From positions 62,001 to 126,000 of the forward strand of contig CANLWS010000013.1 in the NCBI GenBank assembly GCA_947494925.1: 64,000 nucleotides of DNA, given 5' to 3'. A program made the position numbers and the translations under genes. This DNA comes from an uncultured Alteromonadaceae bacterium. GTDB lineage: Bacteria > Pseudomonadota > Gammaproteobacteria > Enterobacterales > Alteromonadaceae. Below, in pieces: positions 36,385 through 45,537 of this stretch (its first letter is position 1; the number at the start of each line of letters is the position of its first letter). Under the pieces are notes generated by a model. The model was given only the letters and a program-made list of their open reading frames with translations, was not told where the DNA came from and made no database searches.

Positions 36385-38493
36385 ATGAGAAAATTACTAT
36401 TGGTTTTTATAGTCTGTTTGGCAAGCTTTCACCAGGCATATGCAGAAGATGAATTTGGTGAAGAAGATGATGAATTCGGTGACTTTTATGGAAGTGAAGA
36501 TTTTGTCAGTATTGCGACGGGAAGTAAAAAGTCGATAAGCAAAGTCCCCGCAATTGCGTCAGTTATAACCTCTCAACAAATTCAGAATATGGGGGCGACG
36601 GACCTTGATGAGATACTTGAAACAGTACCAGGACTTCATGTCACGAGACGTTCAAGTAGTAACTCGCCAATATATGTTTTCCGCGGTGTTTTTACGCGAT
36701 TTAATCCACAAGTTTTAATGTTAATAAACGGTATCCCAGTTACAAATATATTTGTTGGGAACCGCGGGCAAACTTGGGGGGGAATGCCGGTAGACGGGAT
36801 ATCAAGAATAGAAATTATTCGAGGTCCAGGTTCAGCAATTTATGGTGCTGATGCATTTTCTGGCATCATAAATATTATTACGAAAGGCTCAGGCGAACTC
36901 GAAGGAACTGAAATTGGGGCTAGAGTTGGAAGCTTCAATACGAAAGATGCGTGGTTTTCTACGACAGGACAATTTGAAGGGGTTAGTGCGTCAGCAATTT
37001 ACGAGTATCGTAAAACTGATGGACACAATGAGTTGATTCAAGAAGATGCGCAAACAAGATTGGATGGCATATTTGGAACTTCAGCTTCATTAGCGCCTGG
37101 TCCGATGGTGAATTTTAGAGAGCAGCATGACCTCAGAATTGAAGTCAAGTCCGATAACATAGTGTTTAGGGCTGGGCTGCAGGAACGCGAAGTTGGCACC
37201 GGAGCGGGTATTGTTGAAGCGTTAAGCCCAAGCACAATAGGTGCAAGTACTCGCGTTAATGCGGACATAAGTTATCAAGTTCCGAATTTGAGGGAAGATA
37301 CAGGATTACAATTCCAAGCAAGCTATTTTAGCTCAACTCAAGAATACAAGAGCGATCTCATTTTATTTCCAGCGGGAGCCGATATTGGTTTTGGAGCGCC
37401 TTTTCCAGACGGCGTAATCGGTAACCCCGAAGTTTTTGAGCGTCATTACAAGTCATCTGCTGTATACAGCTATGATGTATTTCAGTCTCATGATATTCGC
37501 ATCGGTGCAGGTTATAATTTCAGCGAAGTTTACAAGGTTCAGGAAAGCAAAAATTTTGCACTAGGTCCTAATGGGGAATTCCTCACACCAGGAAGTCCAG
37601 TAGTAGATGTTTCGGACACACCTTTTGTATTTTTACCTGAACGTTCAAGAGAGAGTTACTTTGTTTATGCTCAGGATATATGGCAGTTGTCTAATGATTG
37701 GGAAATTACGGCGGGTGTAAGACATGATGATTACAACGATTTTGGCTCCACTACTAACCCCAGAGTTGCATTAGTCTGGGCGAATTCTTTAAATTCCACC
37801 ATGAAATTGCTTCATGGTCGGGCTTTCAGAGCGCCTTCGTTTGCTAATTTATTTAATATTAATAATCCCGCAGCCCTTGGTAACCCAAATCTGTCTCCCG
37901 AAAAAATTGCTACAACTGAACTTGCTTGGGATTACAGAGTTGTATCTGAAGTACAAGCTGTAATAAGTCTGTTCCATTACGAATGGAAAGACATCATCTT
38001 GTTTGTACCAGATGAAAGTTTAACGGCAACAGTTGCTAAAAATACTGGTCAGAACGTTGGGTACGGTTTGGAGTTTGAGTTTAAATGGACAGCAACAGAA
38101 AAGTTTAATATTTCTGGTAATTACTCCATTCAAAATAGTAAAAATGATCAAACGGATGAAAGAGTTGCCCAGGTTCCAGAATGGCAGCTCTATTTAGCTG
38201 CTGACTATGACTTAACTGATTTTATTCATTTAAACATAAACCTTAATCATGTGGCGAACCGCTCTCGGTCTTCGTCAGACTTACGAAGTAAAATTGACGA
38301 CTTCAGCTTGGTTAATTTAACGCTAAACTGGCATAGCCCAAATGATAAATGGAAGGCAGGCTTTTCCGTCAGAAATCTTTTCGATGAAGATGCCCGAGAA
38401 CCAACACCGAACAATGGCGCTTCCGTTAATATACCTCATGACCTTCCTTTGCCTGGCAGAAATGTTTACGGTGAAATTGCTTACAAGTTTTAA
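36385..38493 (+). CDS. TonB-dependent outer membrane receptor
   Basis: A 702-residue outer membrane receptor with signal peptide (cut near AYA), an unusually acidic mature N-terminus (DEFGEEDDEFGDFYG), a plug domain with PGLHVTRR, VLMLINGIPV and IEIIRGPGSAIYGADAFSGIINIIT, and a barrel ending in phenylalanine (GEIAYKF), as required for BAM insertion. Sequence features fit the siderophore/B12 (FepA/BtuB) branch and not the long SusC type. It has its own AGGAAAAG ribosome site after a 109-base gap. The next gene starts three bases after the stop, so the citrate synthase-like proteins are co-translated with it. Confidence 0.93.
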   Translation: MRKLLLVFIVCLASFHQAYAEDEFGEEDDEFGDFYGSEDFVSIATGSKKSISKVPAIASVITSQQIQNMGATDLDEILETVPGLHVTRRSSSNSPIYVFRGVFTRFNPQVLMLINGIPVTNIFVGNRGQTWGGMPVDGISRIEIIRGPGSAIYGADAFSGIINIITKGSGELEGTEIGARVGSFNTKDAWFSTTGQFEGVSASAIYEYRKTDGHNELIQEDAQTRLDGIFGTSASLAPGPMVNFREQHDLRIEVKSDNIVFRAGLQEREVGTGAGIVEALSPSTIGASTRVNADISYQVPNLREDTGLQFQASYFSSTQEYKSDLILFPAGADIGFGAPFPDGVIGNPEVFERHYKSSAVYSYDVFQSHDIRIGAGYNFSEVYKVQESKNFALGPNGEFLTPGSPVVDVSDTPFVFLPERSRESYFVYAQDIWQLSNDWEITAGVRHDDYNDFGSTTNPRVALVWANSLNSTMKLLHGRAFRAPSFANLFNINNPAALGNPNLSPEKIATTELAWDYRVVSEVQAVISLFHYEWKDIILFVPDESLTATVAKNTGQNVGYGLEFEFKWTATEKFNISGNYSIQNSKNDQTDERVAQVPEWQLYLAADYDLTDFIHLNINLNHVANRSRSSSDLRSKIDDFSLVNLTLNWHSPNDKWKAGFSVRNLFDEDAREPTPNNGASVNIPHDLPLPGRNVYGEIAYKF

Positions 38494-38496
38494 TTT

Positions 38497-39306
38497 ATGA
38501 AACAACAAGATGATAAAAACTTTGTATTTTCCGAAAAGGTAAGCACCTTTATTACCGAAGAAGTTCCCTCGGCAAGCAATCCTTATGTGACAGAATCTCA
38601 GCGCATATATGGCTACGATTTAGAACAGTTGTTAAGAAATAAAAGCTTTGTTGATGTCATTTTTTTATTGCTTTGTGGTGAGTTGCCGAGCAGTGAGGAT
38701 AGCCATTTATTGGATAAACTTGCCGTAGCATTATGTAATCCTGGCCCACGTCACCCAGCTACCCGTTCAACTATGATCGCTGGTGTATCTAAAACACGAG
38801 CTGGACATATTTTGCCGCTTGGATTGCTTGGGCTTTCTGGCAGTTCAGATGGCTCCATAGAAGTCGAATCTGCGATGGGCTACATTTCAAAAAATGCGGG
38901 TGAAGTTGCAGAGCGTGCTGGTATCAAATTGTGCGGTGCATATGTTAAGTGTGTAGGAGATAGCAATATTGCACCGGGGTTTAGCTCTGCGTTTGGCGCA
39001 CCAGACCCGCTCGTGCTTTCATTGGCTACTAACCTTAATAACCTGAGTAGCGACAGGTATTTTTTAAGCTGGGCACTGGGTTTGAGTGACGCCTTAACTC
39101 CAATCAATATGGGAATAAACCGTGTAGGAATGGCTGCTGCAATTTTTCTCGATTTAAACATTCCTCCAAGAGAAGCAGGGTGTCTATACCAATTATTAAT
39201 GGCACCAGGTCTGTTGGCGCATGGCTTGGAGCAGACTCATAAGCCGATCACGTCTTTACCTTTCTTGACTGATGAATATTACGATTATGAAAATCAATCC
39301 AAATAA
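38497..39306 (+). CDS. Citrate synthase-fold protein 1, catalytic residues apparently lost
   Basis: A 269-residue protein. GYDLEQLLRNKSFVDVIFLLL (read as GYDLEQLL and FLLLCGELP, residues 39-64) and the C-terminal PGLLAHGLEQ are hallmarks of the citrate synthase/citryl-CoA lyase fold, at the short length of citryl-CoA lyases. However, the histidine of the usual GHHGG loop is replaced in GLSGSSDGS (112-120), PGFGHP becomes PGFSSAF (160-166), and the catalytic Asp of NVDG becomes NRVG (208-211). These alignments are by eye. It starts three bases after the TonB receptor with no clear ribosome site. Function unknown; it may pair with the next protein. Confidence 0.75.
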   Translation: MKQQDDKNFVFSEKVSTFITEEVPSASNPYVTESQRIYGYDLEQLLRNKSFVDVIFLLLCGELPSSEDSHLLDKLAVALCNPGPRHPATRSTMIAGVSKTRAGHILPLGLLGLSGSSDGSIEVESAMGYISKNAGEVAERAGIKLCGAYVKCVGDSNIAPGFSSAFGAPDPLVLSLATNLNNLSSDRYFLSWALGLSDALTPINMGINRVGMAAAIFLDLNIPPREAGCLYQLLMAPGLLAHGLEQTHKPITSLPFLTDEYYDYENQSK

Positions 39307-40105
39307 CACTCAATTTTGGGATAACAAGCGCAATCGAATTACAAGTGGTGTAGGCGTATGGCGCGGTGGGGAAGATGTGTTTTTCCAAGGTTATTCCATG
39401 AAAGATGATTTGATTGGTAAAAAATCTTACATGCAAATTATCGTACTTAATGCGACAGGCAGACTTGTTGAAAAGTCGTTTTCAGATTGGTTGGAAGGAA
39501 ATTTTATAGGACTAAGTTATCCAGATTCCAGAATATGGTGTAATCAAATTGCTGCGTTGCTAGCGACTAACGGAGTAAGCCCCACTGCTGCATCGGCAGC
39601 CGCTATTTTAGCCGCTGATTCTAGAGCTTATGGGGGGAGTTATACTTCTCAGATTGGCATTGAGCAACTCTCGGAGATAAAATCGAAATATCAAGGCAAT
39701 CAATCCTTTGAACAGAGCCTCGCTCACTGCAATAGAAGGAACGGCAAACCAATGATAAATGGATTTGCTCGTCCGGTGGATAAAGATGACGAGAGAATTG
39801 CTATCTATGAGTCTCTTAGAAAACAACTTTCAATCGACGTAGGCGAGCACCTAGCCTTTGCACTTCAGTTAAGTGACTATCTACAATCCAAATTTGGATT
39901 AGCAGTGAATTCTGGTGGATATGCAAATGCGATGTTTCTAGATCACGGTTTCAGTGGCGAAGAAGCTGCCAGAATTAAAGCCGCAGCAGTGTTAAGTGGT
40001 GCGATAGCCTGTTTTAGAGATAACCAAAACAAGCGAGCAGAATTTCTACCAATGAAGTGTAAAGATATTGAATATAGGGGCCCAAAACCTAGACCCCTAG
40101 ATTGA
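39287..40105 (+). CDS. Citrate synthase-fold protein 2, catalytic residues apparently lost
   Basis: A 272-residue protein (ATG 39287, overlapping the previous gene by 20 bases; ATG 39272 is also in frame). YPDSRIWCNQIAALLAT (78-94) and NAMFLDHGF (214-222) resemble the second branch of citrate synthase-like/citryl-CoA lyase proteins. The position of the substrate-binding HGG reads DSRAYGGS (111-118), GFGHP reads GFARP (159-163), and the catalytic aspartate position is a glycine before YANA. The N-terminal 50 residues (ITSGVGVWRGGEDVFFQGYS) form a separate strand-rich motif. Probably a heteromeric partner of protein 1; reaction, if any, unknown. Confidence 0.72.
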   Translation: MKINPNNTQFWDNKRNRITSGVGVWRGGEDVFFQGYSMKDDLIGKKSYMQIIVLNATGRLVEKSFSDWLEGNFIGLSYPDSRIWCNQIAALLATNGVSPTAASAAAILAADSRAYGGSYTSQIGIEQLSEIKSKYQGNQSFEQSLAHCNRRNGKPMINGFARPVDKDDERIAIYESLRKQLSIDVGEHLAFALQLSDYLQSKFGLAVNSGGYANAMFLDHGFSGEEAARIKAAAVLSGAIACFRDNQNKRAEFLPMKCKDIEYRGPKPRPLD

Positions 40106-40106
40106 A

Positions 40107-41903
40107 CTAACCACCCGGTGTGGCAGATTCCCCGTTAATTGAGATCCCTTTCACCCGATCTCCCATAGGAGGAATTTCCTCTTTATCTATTCGGATATCG
40201 AGAAGTGTGGGGCCTTTTTTGGAAAAAAGTCGTGCCAAATCGACACGCTTCATATCTTCCATGTTGTTAATAACAATCCCTTCAACACCGACAGACTGAG
40301 CCATCATAGCGAAGTCGACCTGGCCCAGTTCAAATCCAACTTCTGCCGCACCACCCATTCGTTGTCCATGCATCACCATGCCCAACACGCTGTCATTCAA
40401 CACCATGTAAACAACAGGTAGTTCCATTTGTTTAGCAACAGTGAGTTCCTGAGCACTCATCAAGTAACTGCCATCTCCGGTAACGCACACATGGGGTTGC
40501 TTTCCGCGGGATGCTGCAGCAGAACCTATGACTGCGCCTATCGCCCAGGCCATTGCGCCCAGTCCCATGGCAATATGGAATTTTCCATCATGCTCAGGTC
40601 GTTGATAGTATTGTATTCCCCAGGCCCAGGCGTTGCCTGCGTCGAGGAACATTCTGGTATCAATGGGTAATTCAAGGCTTAGATGAGTAAACAGTTTTTG
40701 CGGTTTGATTGGCTCAACACAGGTTTCATCTCTGCATAGATGCTCGTCAAACAAGGATGTTCTGCATCCATTTACATTGACACCTGTTGGTTGCGGCATA
40801 CCGGCCCATTCTTTGTTCCAGTAGCGCTGCGCACGATGCATTTTGTCATTCAAAATGCGAAATATGGTTGGCAAATGCCCGCAAACATGAAGCTTAGCCA
40901 TATGCGAACGGGTAAAGTGTTCCACTCTGGAATCAATATGAATGAGTTTTTCATTCATCAATTCATCTGACCATCCTCGGGTACCTAGTTCGCCCAAGGC
41001 TGCACCTGTGGCGATGACCAGATCAAGTTCACCTTGCTTATCTTCCAGAAGATGTCTGGCACTTTCATGCCCGGCAAATCCATACACACCACGATACAAT
41101 GGGTGGGTTTCATCCACCCAGCGCTTTCCCATCGGGCCAGTAACGAACGGTGCATTAATCTGTTCAGCAAAGCGCATGATCTCTACCGACGCGTCCTTGC
41201 AGCCATCACCTATATATAACGCGACTCGGTCGACACTTTTTAGCTCGATAACCAATTGGTCAATGGCACCTTGATCGGTCAAGGTGTGGCGACTACCCAG
41301 CGAATGTTTTGTCACCGCTGGTTTGCTTGTTGCCATGGTCCGCAATACATCAGATGGGATACTGATATGCACGGGGCCAGCAGGCTCAGTTCTGGCTGTC
41401 ATTAAGGCTGAAACCAGTTTAGTTTCAAGCTGTTCATGATGGCTCACGAGCGTACTATGCTTGGTACAGTGATTGAACATACTCACTGTATCTATGGCGG
41501 CGCAGGATGAGTCCTGTAATGCCTTGCGGCCAAATTTTGGCAGAGGTGTCTGCGCTGTTATGACCAACATAGGCACATTATCTGCGTAAGCAGAGGCAAC
41601 GCCTGTTATTAGATTTGTGGTTCCCGGTCCGGTTGTGGAACAACAAACGCCAATTTTTTCAGTTTCTCTTGCGTAACCATCAGCCATGAAAGCTGCACCC
41701 GACTCATGTCTGGTTACTATTGATTTCAAACCACCGCGCTGTTCGCTGCGATGAAGTGCATTGTAAAATGGTTCTATCGCGCCTCCTGGCACACCAAATA
41801 CATACTCGACCCCAATTTGCTCTAGATAATCTACAATCAAATCAGCGTACGAAAACTTGTCCATGTCAAACTGCATATCACATATAGGACTAGCCACAGA
41901 CAT
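40107..41903 (-). CDS. ThDP-dependent acetolactate synthase-like enzyme
   Basis: A 598-residue thiamine diphosphate enzyme with the three-domain acetolactate synthase layout. The N-terminal domain has GVPGGAIEPFYNAL and the activating Glu67 in RHESGA; the C-terminal domain has VTGDGSYLMSAQEL...VLNDS, the ThDP motif. It is not the biosynthetic IlvB/IlvI: no small subunit gene is adjacent. I start at ATG 41903 behind a run of seven G; the frame extends to a GTG at 41969. The stop lies one base from that of the convergent citrate synthase-like gene. Substrate unknown (acetolactate, oxalyl-CoA, sulfopyruvate-type reactions all occur in the family). Confidence 0.88.
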   Translation of the reverse strand: MSVASPICDMQFDMDKFSYADLIVDYLEQIGVEYVFGVPGGAIEPFYNALHRSEQRGGLKSIVTRHESGAAFMADGYARETEKIGVCCSTTGPGTTNLITGVASAYADNVPMLVITAQTPLPKFGRKALQDSSCAAIDTVSMFNHCTKHSTLVSHHEQLETKLVSALMTARTEPAGPVHISIPSDVLRTMATSKPAVTKHSLGSRHTLTDQGAIDQLVIELKSVDRVALYIGDGCKDASVEIMRFAEQINAPFVTGPMGKRWVDETHPLYRGVYGFAGHESARHLLEDKQGELDLVIATGAALGELGTRGWSDELMNEKLIHIDSRVEHFTRSHMAKLHVCGHLPTIFRILNDKMHRAQRYWNKEWAGMPQPTGVNVNGCRTSLFDEHLCRDETCVEPIKPQKLFTHLSLELPIDTRMFLDAGNAWAWGIQYYQRPEHDGKFHIAMGLGAMAWAIGAVIGSAAASRGKQPHVCVTGDGSYLMSAQELTVAKQMELPVVYMVLNDSVLGMVMHGQRMGGAAEVGFELGQVDFAMMAQSVGVEGIVINNMEDMKRVDLARLFSKKGPTLLDIRIDKEEIPPMGDRVKGISINGESATPGG

Positions 41904-42081
41904 CTTATAACCCCCCCAAACAACTCTTATTGGAATACTACTTAGTTTTAAGCGGGCGCTAATGTACACAAATAGTGACCGATTGAACAGATATTAATCA
42001 ATAAAAGTCCGACCAGTTAAAAAATATTTTTGGCTTGTTGTAAACAATTCTTAACGTATGAGGTTGTTTTGTCAGGGTTTT

Positions 42082-44586
42082 TTACACTTTTTCAAAAAGA
42101 GAAGGCGCAAAGGCTCGTTCTAAGTCTTGTATGTTTTGTGGGCGGCTAATGTGATAACCCTGTAGATAATCAACGCCTAATTTTTGCAGCTCAAGCAGGG
42201 TTGCTTCATCTTCAACGAATTCCGCTACAGTGGTTTTATTCAGTGCTCTGGCGACTTCACAAATTGCTCTTACCAAGGCCTTATCGATAGGATTTCTAAC
42301 CATATCTTTAACAAAGGAACCATCAACTTTTACACTAGTTGCTGGTAGCTGTTTCAGGTAACTAAAAGTGCTGAAGCCTGTTCCGAAGTCGTCGATTGAG
42401 AATTCACAACCTAAATCCATTAACTGATTGATCATTTGTTGTGTGGCAGAGAGGTTGGTCAAGCTGGCGCTTTCTGTTACTTCGAAAATAATTTGCTGAG
42501 GTTTGACGTTATATTGAGACAATTTTTCTTTAATAAGTGGCAATAACCGTTCGTCACTAAACGCCTGCGCGGAGAGGTTTATGGCTACTTTGCTCAAGGT
42601 TTTATGCACACTCATCATATAGAGCGCTTTTGAAATAACCTGATGATCGAGCAAATTAATATCTTCTGCACGTTCGAGAGAAGGAATAAATTCACCTGGC
42701 ATGATGACTTTTCCGTCTATTTCGAGTCTGACCAAGGCTTCGAAGTAAGCAATTTTTCTGGATTCAGAGTGGATCACCGGTTGAAAGTGCAGGATTAACT
42801 GGTCGTTAATAATCGCTCGTTGTAGTGTGTGAACCCAATGAACGGAGACTCTAAAATCCTCGCTTTCTTTATCGTCTTTAGTAAAAGCGTGGACCAGATT
42901 ACGGCCTCGTTTTTTGGCCACGTACAAGGCGATATCAGCTTGCTGCAGGTAAATTTCAGGCTGAGGCTCGCAACCATTAATTTCAGCAATACCGATGCTT
43001 CCGCTAATTCTGTAAATGCGGTCATCAAATTGATAGTGCCCCTTTTGCAAGGCGTCACAAATGTTCTGTGCAATACGTGTGGCATTTTCTATATCTGTGT
43101 GAGGCAGTAATAGCGCAAATTCATCACCACCGATACGGCAGATAATGTCTGAACCTCGTTTCATGCCAGCAATATTTGAAGCAACTTCTTTTAATATCTT
43201 GTCGCCTTGGTGATGACCTTGGGTATCATTAATCACTTTGAAGCGATCAAGATCCAAATACAACAGAGCGTGGACAGTCCCTTCCTGCAAAGATGACTGA
43301 GCCAACTTTTTGAGTTTTTCATCAAAATAATGGCGGTTATAGAGGTTAGTCAATGTATCGTGAGATGCGAGGTGATTGAGTTTTACCTCTGCTTTCTTGC
43401 GATCATCAATATTATCAATTGTCGCAGTAATTCCCACAACTTCATCGTTCTTAGTAATGTCATTGAAGATGACCTCTACCCATATCGGCTCTTTGGTTTT
43501 GTGTTGCAACTGTATTTCTAATTCCTGAAAGCGGGCTTTGCCTTCAATAATATTTTGAATATGATAAGAAATAAGGTTGCTGGTTCTGGCTGTTTTACCA
43601 AATGCAAAAGGACCCAAAAACTTTCCTCTGGTTTCTTCATCCAGAAAACCTGTTAGTCTTGTCCATGCTTGATTGGTAAAGAGTATTTTTCCATCCAAAT
43701 CAAGCTCCATAACAACAGTTGATAAGTGATCAAGTAGGCGGGTATGAGTCTCAGATAGCTGTCGGTATTGTTCTTCACGCCGCTGAATTATTTGAACTTT
43801 TTCAGCAAATTGGGCGTTGCTGATAAGGTAATTTTCCCGGTGAGCTGCGATGGAAACTACCTTTCGCAATTGTTCTGCCTTGAACGGTTTAGATATAAAA
43901 TCTACCGCGCCATTCACCATTAATTGTTCCGCTAAATCCGTTCCCCCATGTGCAGTCATTATCACTACTGCTTGCGATGGATTTTTGTGCATTATCTGCT
44001 CCAACACTTCAGCACCACTCAATTCTGGCAGCTGAACATCCAACAAAACAATGTCAAAATTGCGGGAGTCGTATGTTTCAAGCGCTGCTTTACCTGTGGC
44101 TGCGTGTTCGATGTAATAGTTTTGCTTTAAAATTCGCTTAGCAAGTTCAGCAATGTCCGGATCATCTTCAACAATAAGCACAGTGGAGCGATTTGATTCC
44201 AGAGCATCAACGTTCTGAACTTGTTTAACCATCTGGGCCAGGTCAGATAAACTGTCTTCGGCTATCACTTTATCAATAGCAAATGCTGAAGCGGTAGTTT
44301 CGGCAATGTGTTCACAGTGAGTGTTGGTGATAAGGATAAAGGGGGTTGATGTAGGGCTATGAAATAGATTTGCTCTTAACATTCTGGCCAGTCGCCAACC
44401 ATCAAGCTGACCGATGTCAGTGTCAGATATGATAATATCTACGTCACAATCTTTAAGAATAGAAATGGCCGCTGCACTGTCATTGGCACGAGTTATCGAA
44501 ACCTTTAGCGTGCTCAGTGAACTTTCTATTTGCTGTAGTCGATTCGCATTTTTTGTGATCACCAATACTGACGCAATCGCAGACAT
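42082..44586 (-). CDS. REC-REC-PAS-GGDEF-EAL cyclic-di-GMP regulator
   Basis: An 834-residue cytoplasmic signalling protein. Order: a first receiver-like domain (about 5-125, IIISDTDIG), a second canonical receiver (about 135-255, VLLDVQLP with phospho-Asp), a PAS domain (about 285-400), GGDEF (about 415-565, RGSDIICRIGGDEF keeps both active site and the RxxD inhibitory site) and EAL (about 580-830, EALVRL, INLSAQ, FEVTES, DDFGTG, VKVDGSF all intact). It could both make and degrade cyclic di-GMP. No kinase lies next to it; the kinase at 34.7-36.3 kb is orphan and could be a partner, which is untested. Confidence 0.94.
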   Translation of the reverse strand: MSAIASVLVITKNANRLQQIESSLSTLKVSITRANDSAAAISILKDCDVDIIISDTDIGQLDGWRLARMLRANLFHSPTSTPFILITNTHCEHIAETTASAFAIDKVIAEDSLSDLAQMVKQVQNVDALESNRSTVLIVEDDPDIAELAKRILKQNYYIEHAATGKAALETYDSRNFDIVLLDVQLPELSGAEVLEQIMHKNPSQAVVIMTAHGGTDLAEQLMVNGAVDFISKPFKAEQLRKVVSIAAHRENYLISNAQFAEKVQIIQRREEQYRQLSETHTRLLDHLSTVVMELDLDGKILFTNQAWTRLTGFLDEETRGKFLGPFAFGKTARTSNLISYHIQNIIEGKARFQELEIQLQHKTKEPIWVEVIFNDITKNDEVVGITATIDNIDDRKKAEVKLNHLASHDTLTNLYNRHYFDEKLKKLAQSSLQEGTVHALLYLDLDRFKVINDTQGHHQGDKILKEVASNIAGMKRGSDIICRIGGDEFALLLPHTDIENATRIAQNICDALQKGHYQFDDRIYRISGSIGIAEINGCEPQPEIYLQQADIALYVAKKRGRNLVHAFTKDDKESEDFRVSVHWVHTLQRAIINDQLILHFQPVIHSESRKIAYFEALVRLEIDGKVIMPGEFIPSLERAEDINLLDHQVISKALYMMSVHKTLSKVAINLSAQAFSDERLLPLIKEKLSQYNVKPQQIIFEVTESASLTNLSATQQMINQLMDLGCEFSIDDFGTGFSTFSYLKQLPATSVKVDGSFVKDMVRNPIDKALVRAICEVARALNKTTVAEFVEDEATLLELQKLGVDYLQGYHISRPQNIQDLERAFAPSLFEKV

Positions 44587-44786
44587 TCACTACCCTACTA
44601 AAAAAGGTTTACCCTTATTGGAGTAATGATTTTACCCAATATATGGCCTGACAACAATCTTCCAAATGAAAATATACTCAACATCCGAAGCTTAATTATT
44701 TCAATTCCTGGTTTTTTAATCGCTTACCCTAACCTAGAAGGTCGAACATCTCGTCAAATATTAGTTATGAATACACTCTAACCCTT

Positions 44787-44963
44787 ATGGTCGCTATGCA
44801 ACAATCGGTTCTTCAGCACCTGCATAAAGACTATCAGGCGATGAAGGACAGGCTGCTTGGCGATGACATCCATCCCGCACTCAATAACCTTGTTTCAAGT
44901 ACTAAGTTACAGGCCTTTTTTGGTCACAAGTCGACTAAACAAAATCAAACCAAACAGTACTGA
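44787..44963 (+). CDS. Possible small protein in the gap before dsbB
   Basis: A 58-codon frame, too short for most gene calls, starting ATG 44787 (a second in-frame ATG follows three codons later). Translation MVAMQQSVLQHLHKDYQ... is hydrophilic, helix-prone and without odd residues. Its last 57 bases overlap the 3' end of dsbB on the other strand, and no clear ribosome site precedes it. It fills most of the only gene-free gap over 300 bases in the window (44587-44906), in which I see nothing else. Weakly supported. Confidence 0.25.
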   Translation: MVAMQQSVLQHLHKDYQAMKDRLLGDDIHPALNNLVSSTKLQAFFGHKSTKQNQTKQY

Positions 44964-45431
44964 ATATATGGAAAAAATAACAATCATCCATTGTGGCATG
45001 CTCATATCCATGAAAACCCAGTCAATGTCACCACAGTCCCCGGTCGCTGCAAACATTTTTGGAAACCAATGATGCAAGGGCATAAACGCAGGAAAGTTGG
45101 GCACAATCTCGCAAGACGCGAAAAAGGGATTGGAATTGTTTTGTAAATCAACGTGTTCGATGGCGATCAAAAGCCCCCAAATTGCTGAAACGCCCCAAGC
45201 CGCAAAACCCACCAATCGAGTCATCACATTGTTGGCAATCAAGGGGAGTAATGCGGCTAACATCACCCCAACAACGGCAGTGCGCTGGTAAATACACATA
45301 ATACAAGGTTTCAGATCCATACCATATTGAAAGTACAGAGCACTTAACTCAAGTATAAATGCAGAAAGAAATAACAGTCCCCACGCCCATTTTCGTTCAG
45401 CCCAGTTTGACAAGGCATTAAATACAAACAT
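44907..45431 (-). CDS. dsbB: Disulfide bond formation protein DsbB
   Basis: DsbB reoxidises DsbA using quinone in the inner membrane. The 174-residue protein has four membrane helices, the first periplasmic cysteine pair in LKPCIMCIYQR (residues 42-45) and the second loop pair in FASCEIVP and TGDCGDIDW, all intact. Neighbour nhaB matches the enteric fadR-nhaB-dsbB order. An intrinsic terminator between nhaB and dsbB suggests dsbB has its own promoter. Confidence 0.95.
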   Translation of the reverse strand: MFVFNALSNWAERKWAWGLLFLSAFILELSALYFQYGMDLKPCIMCIYQRTAVVGVMLAALLPLIANNVMTRLVGFAAWGVSAIWGLLIAIEHVDLQNNSNPFFASCEIVPNFPAFMPLHHWFPKMFAATGDCGDIDWVFMDMSMPQWMIVIFSIYSVLFGLILFSRLVTKKGL

Positions 45432-45472
45432 ATTGATTTCCAGATATATTTTCCACGATTATACGAGGGGAT

Positions 45473-45502
45473 TAAAAAAAAAGCACCGCCAAGGCAGTGC
45501 TA
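45473..45502 (-). terminator. Intrinsic terminator of nhaB
   Basis: On the minus strand GCACTGCC pairs with GGCGGTGC (one G-U pair) and runs into a run of nine T, 36 bases or so after the nhaB stop and before the dsbB start. Confidence 0.8.
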
Positions 45503-45537
45503 ATTTGTATGAATTTTTTGCGAGCAATACAGTAATG

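Noticed and set aside
36385-40105. Horizontal acquisition of the TonB/citrate synthase-like block
   Set aside because: It looks slightly more AT-rich by eye, but I see no integrase, tRNA, direct repeats or clear composition break, so I do not claim transfer.
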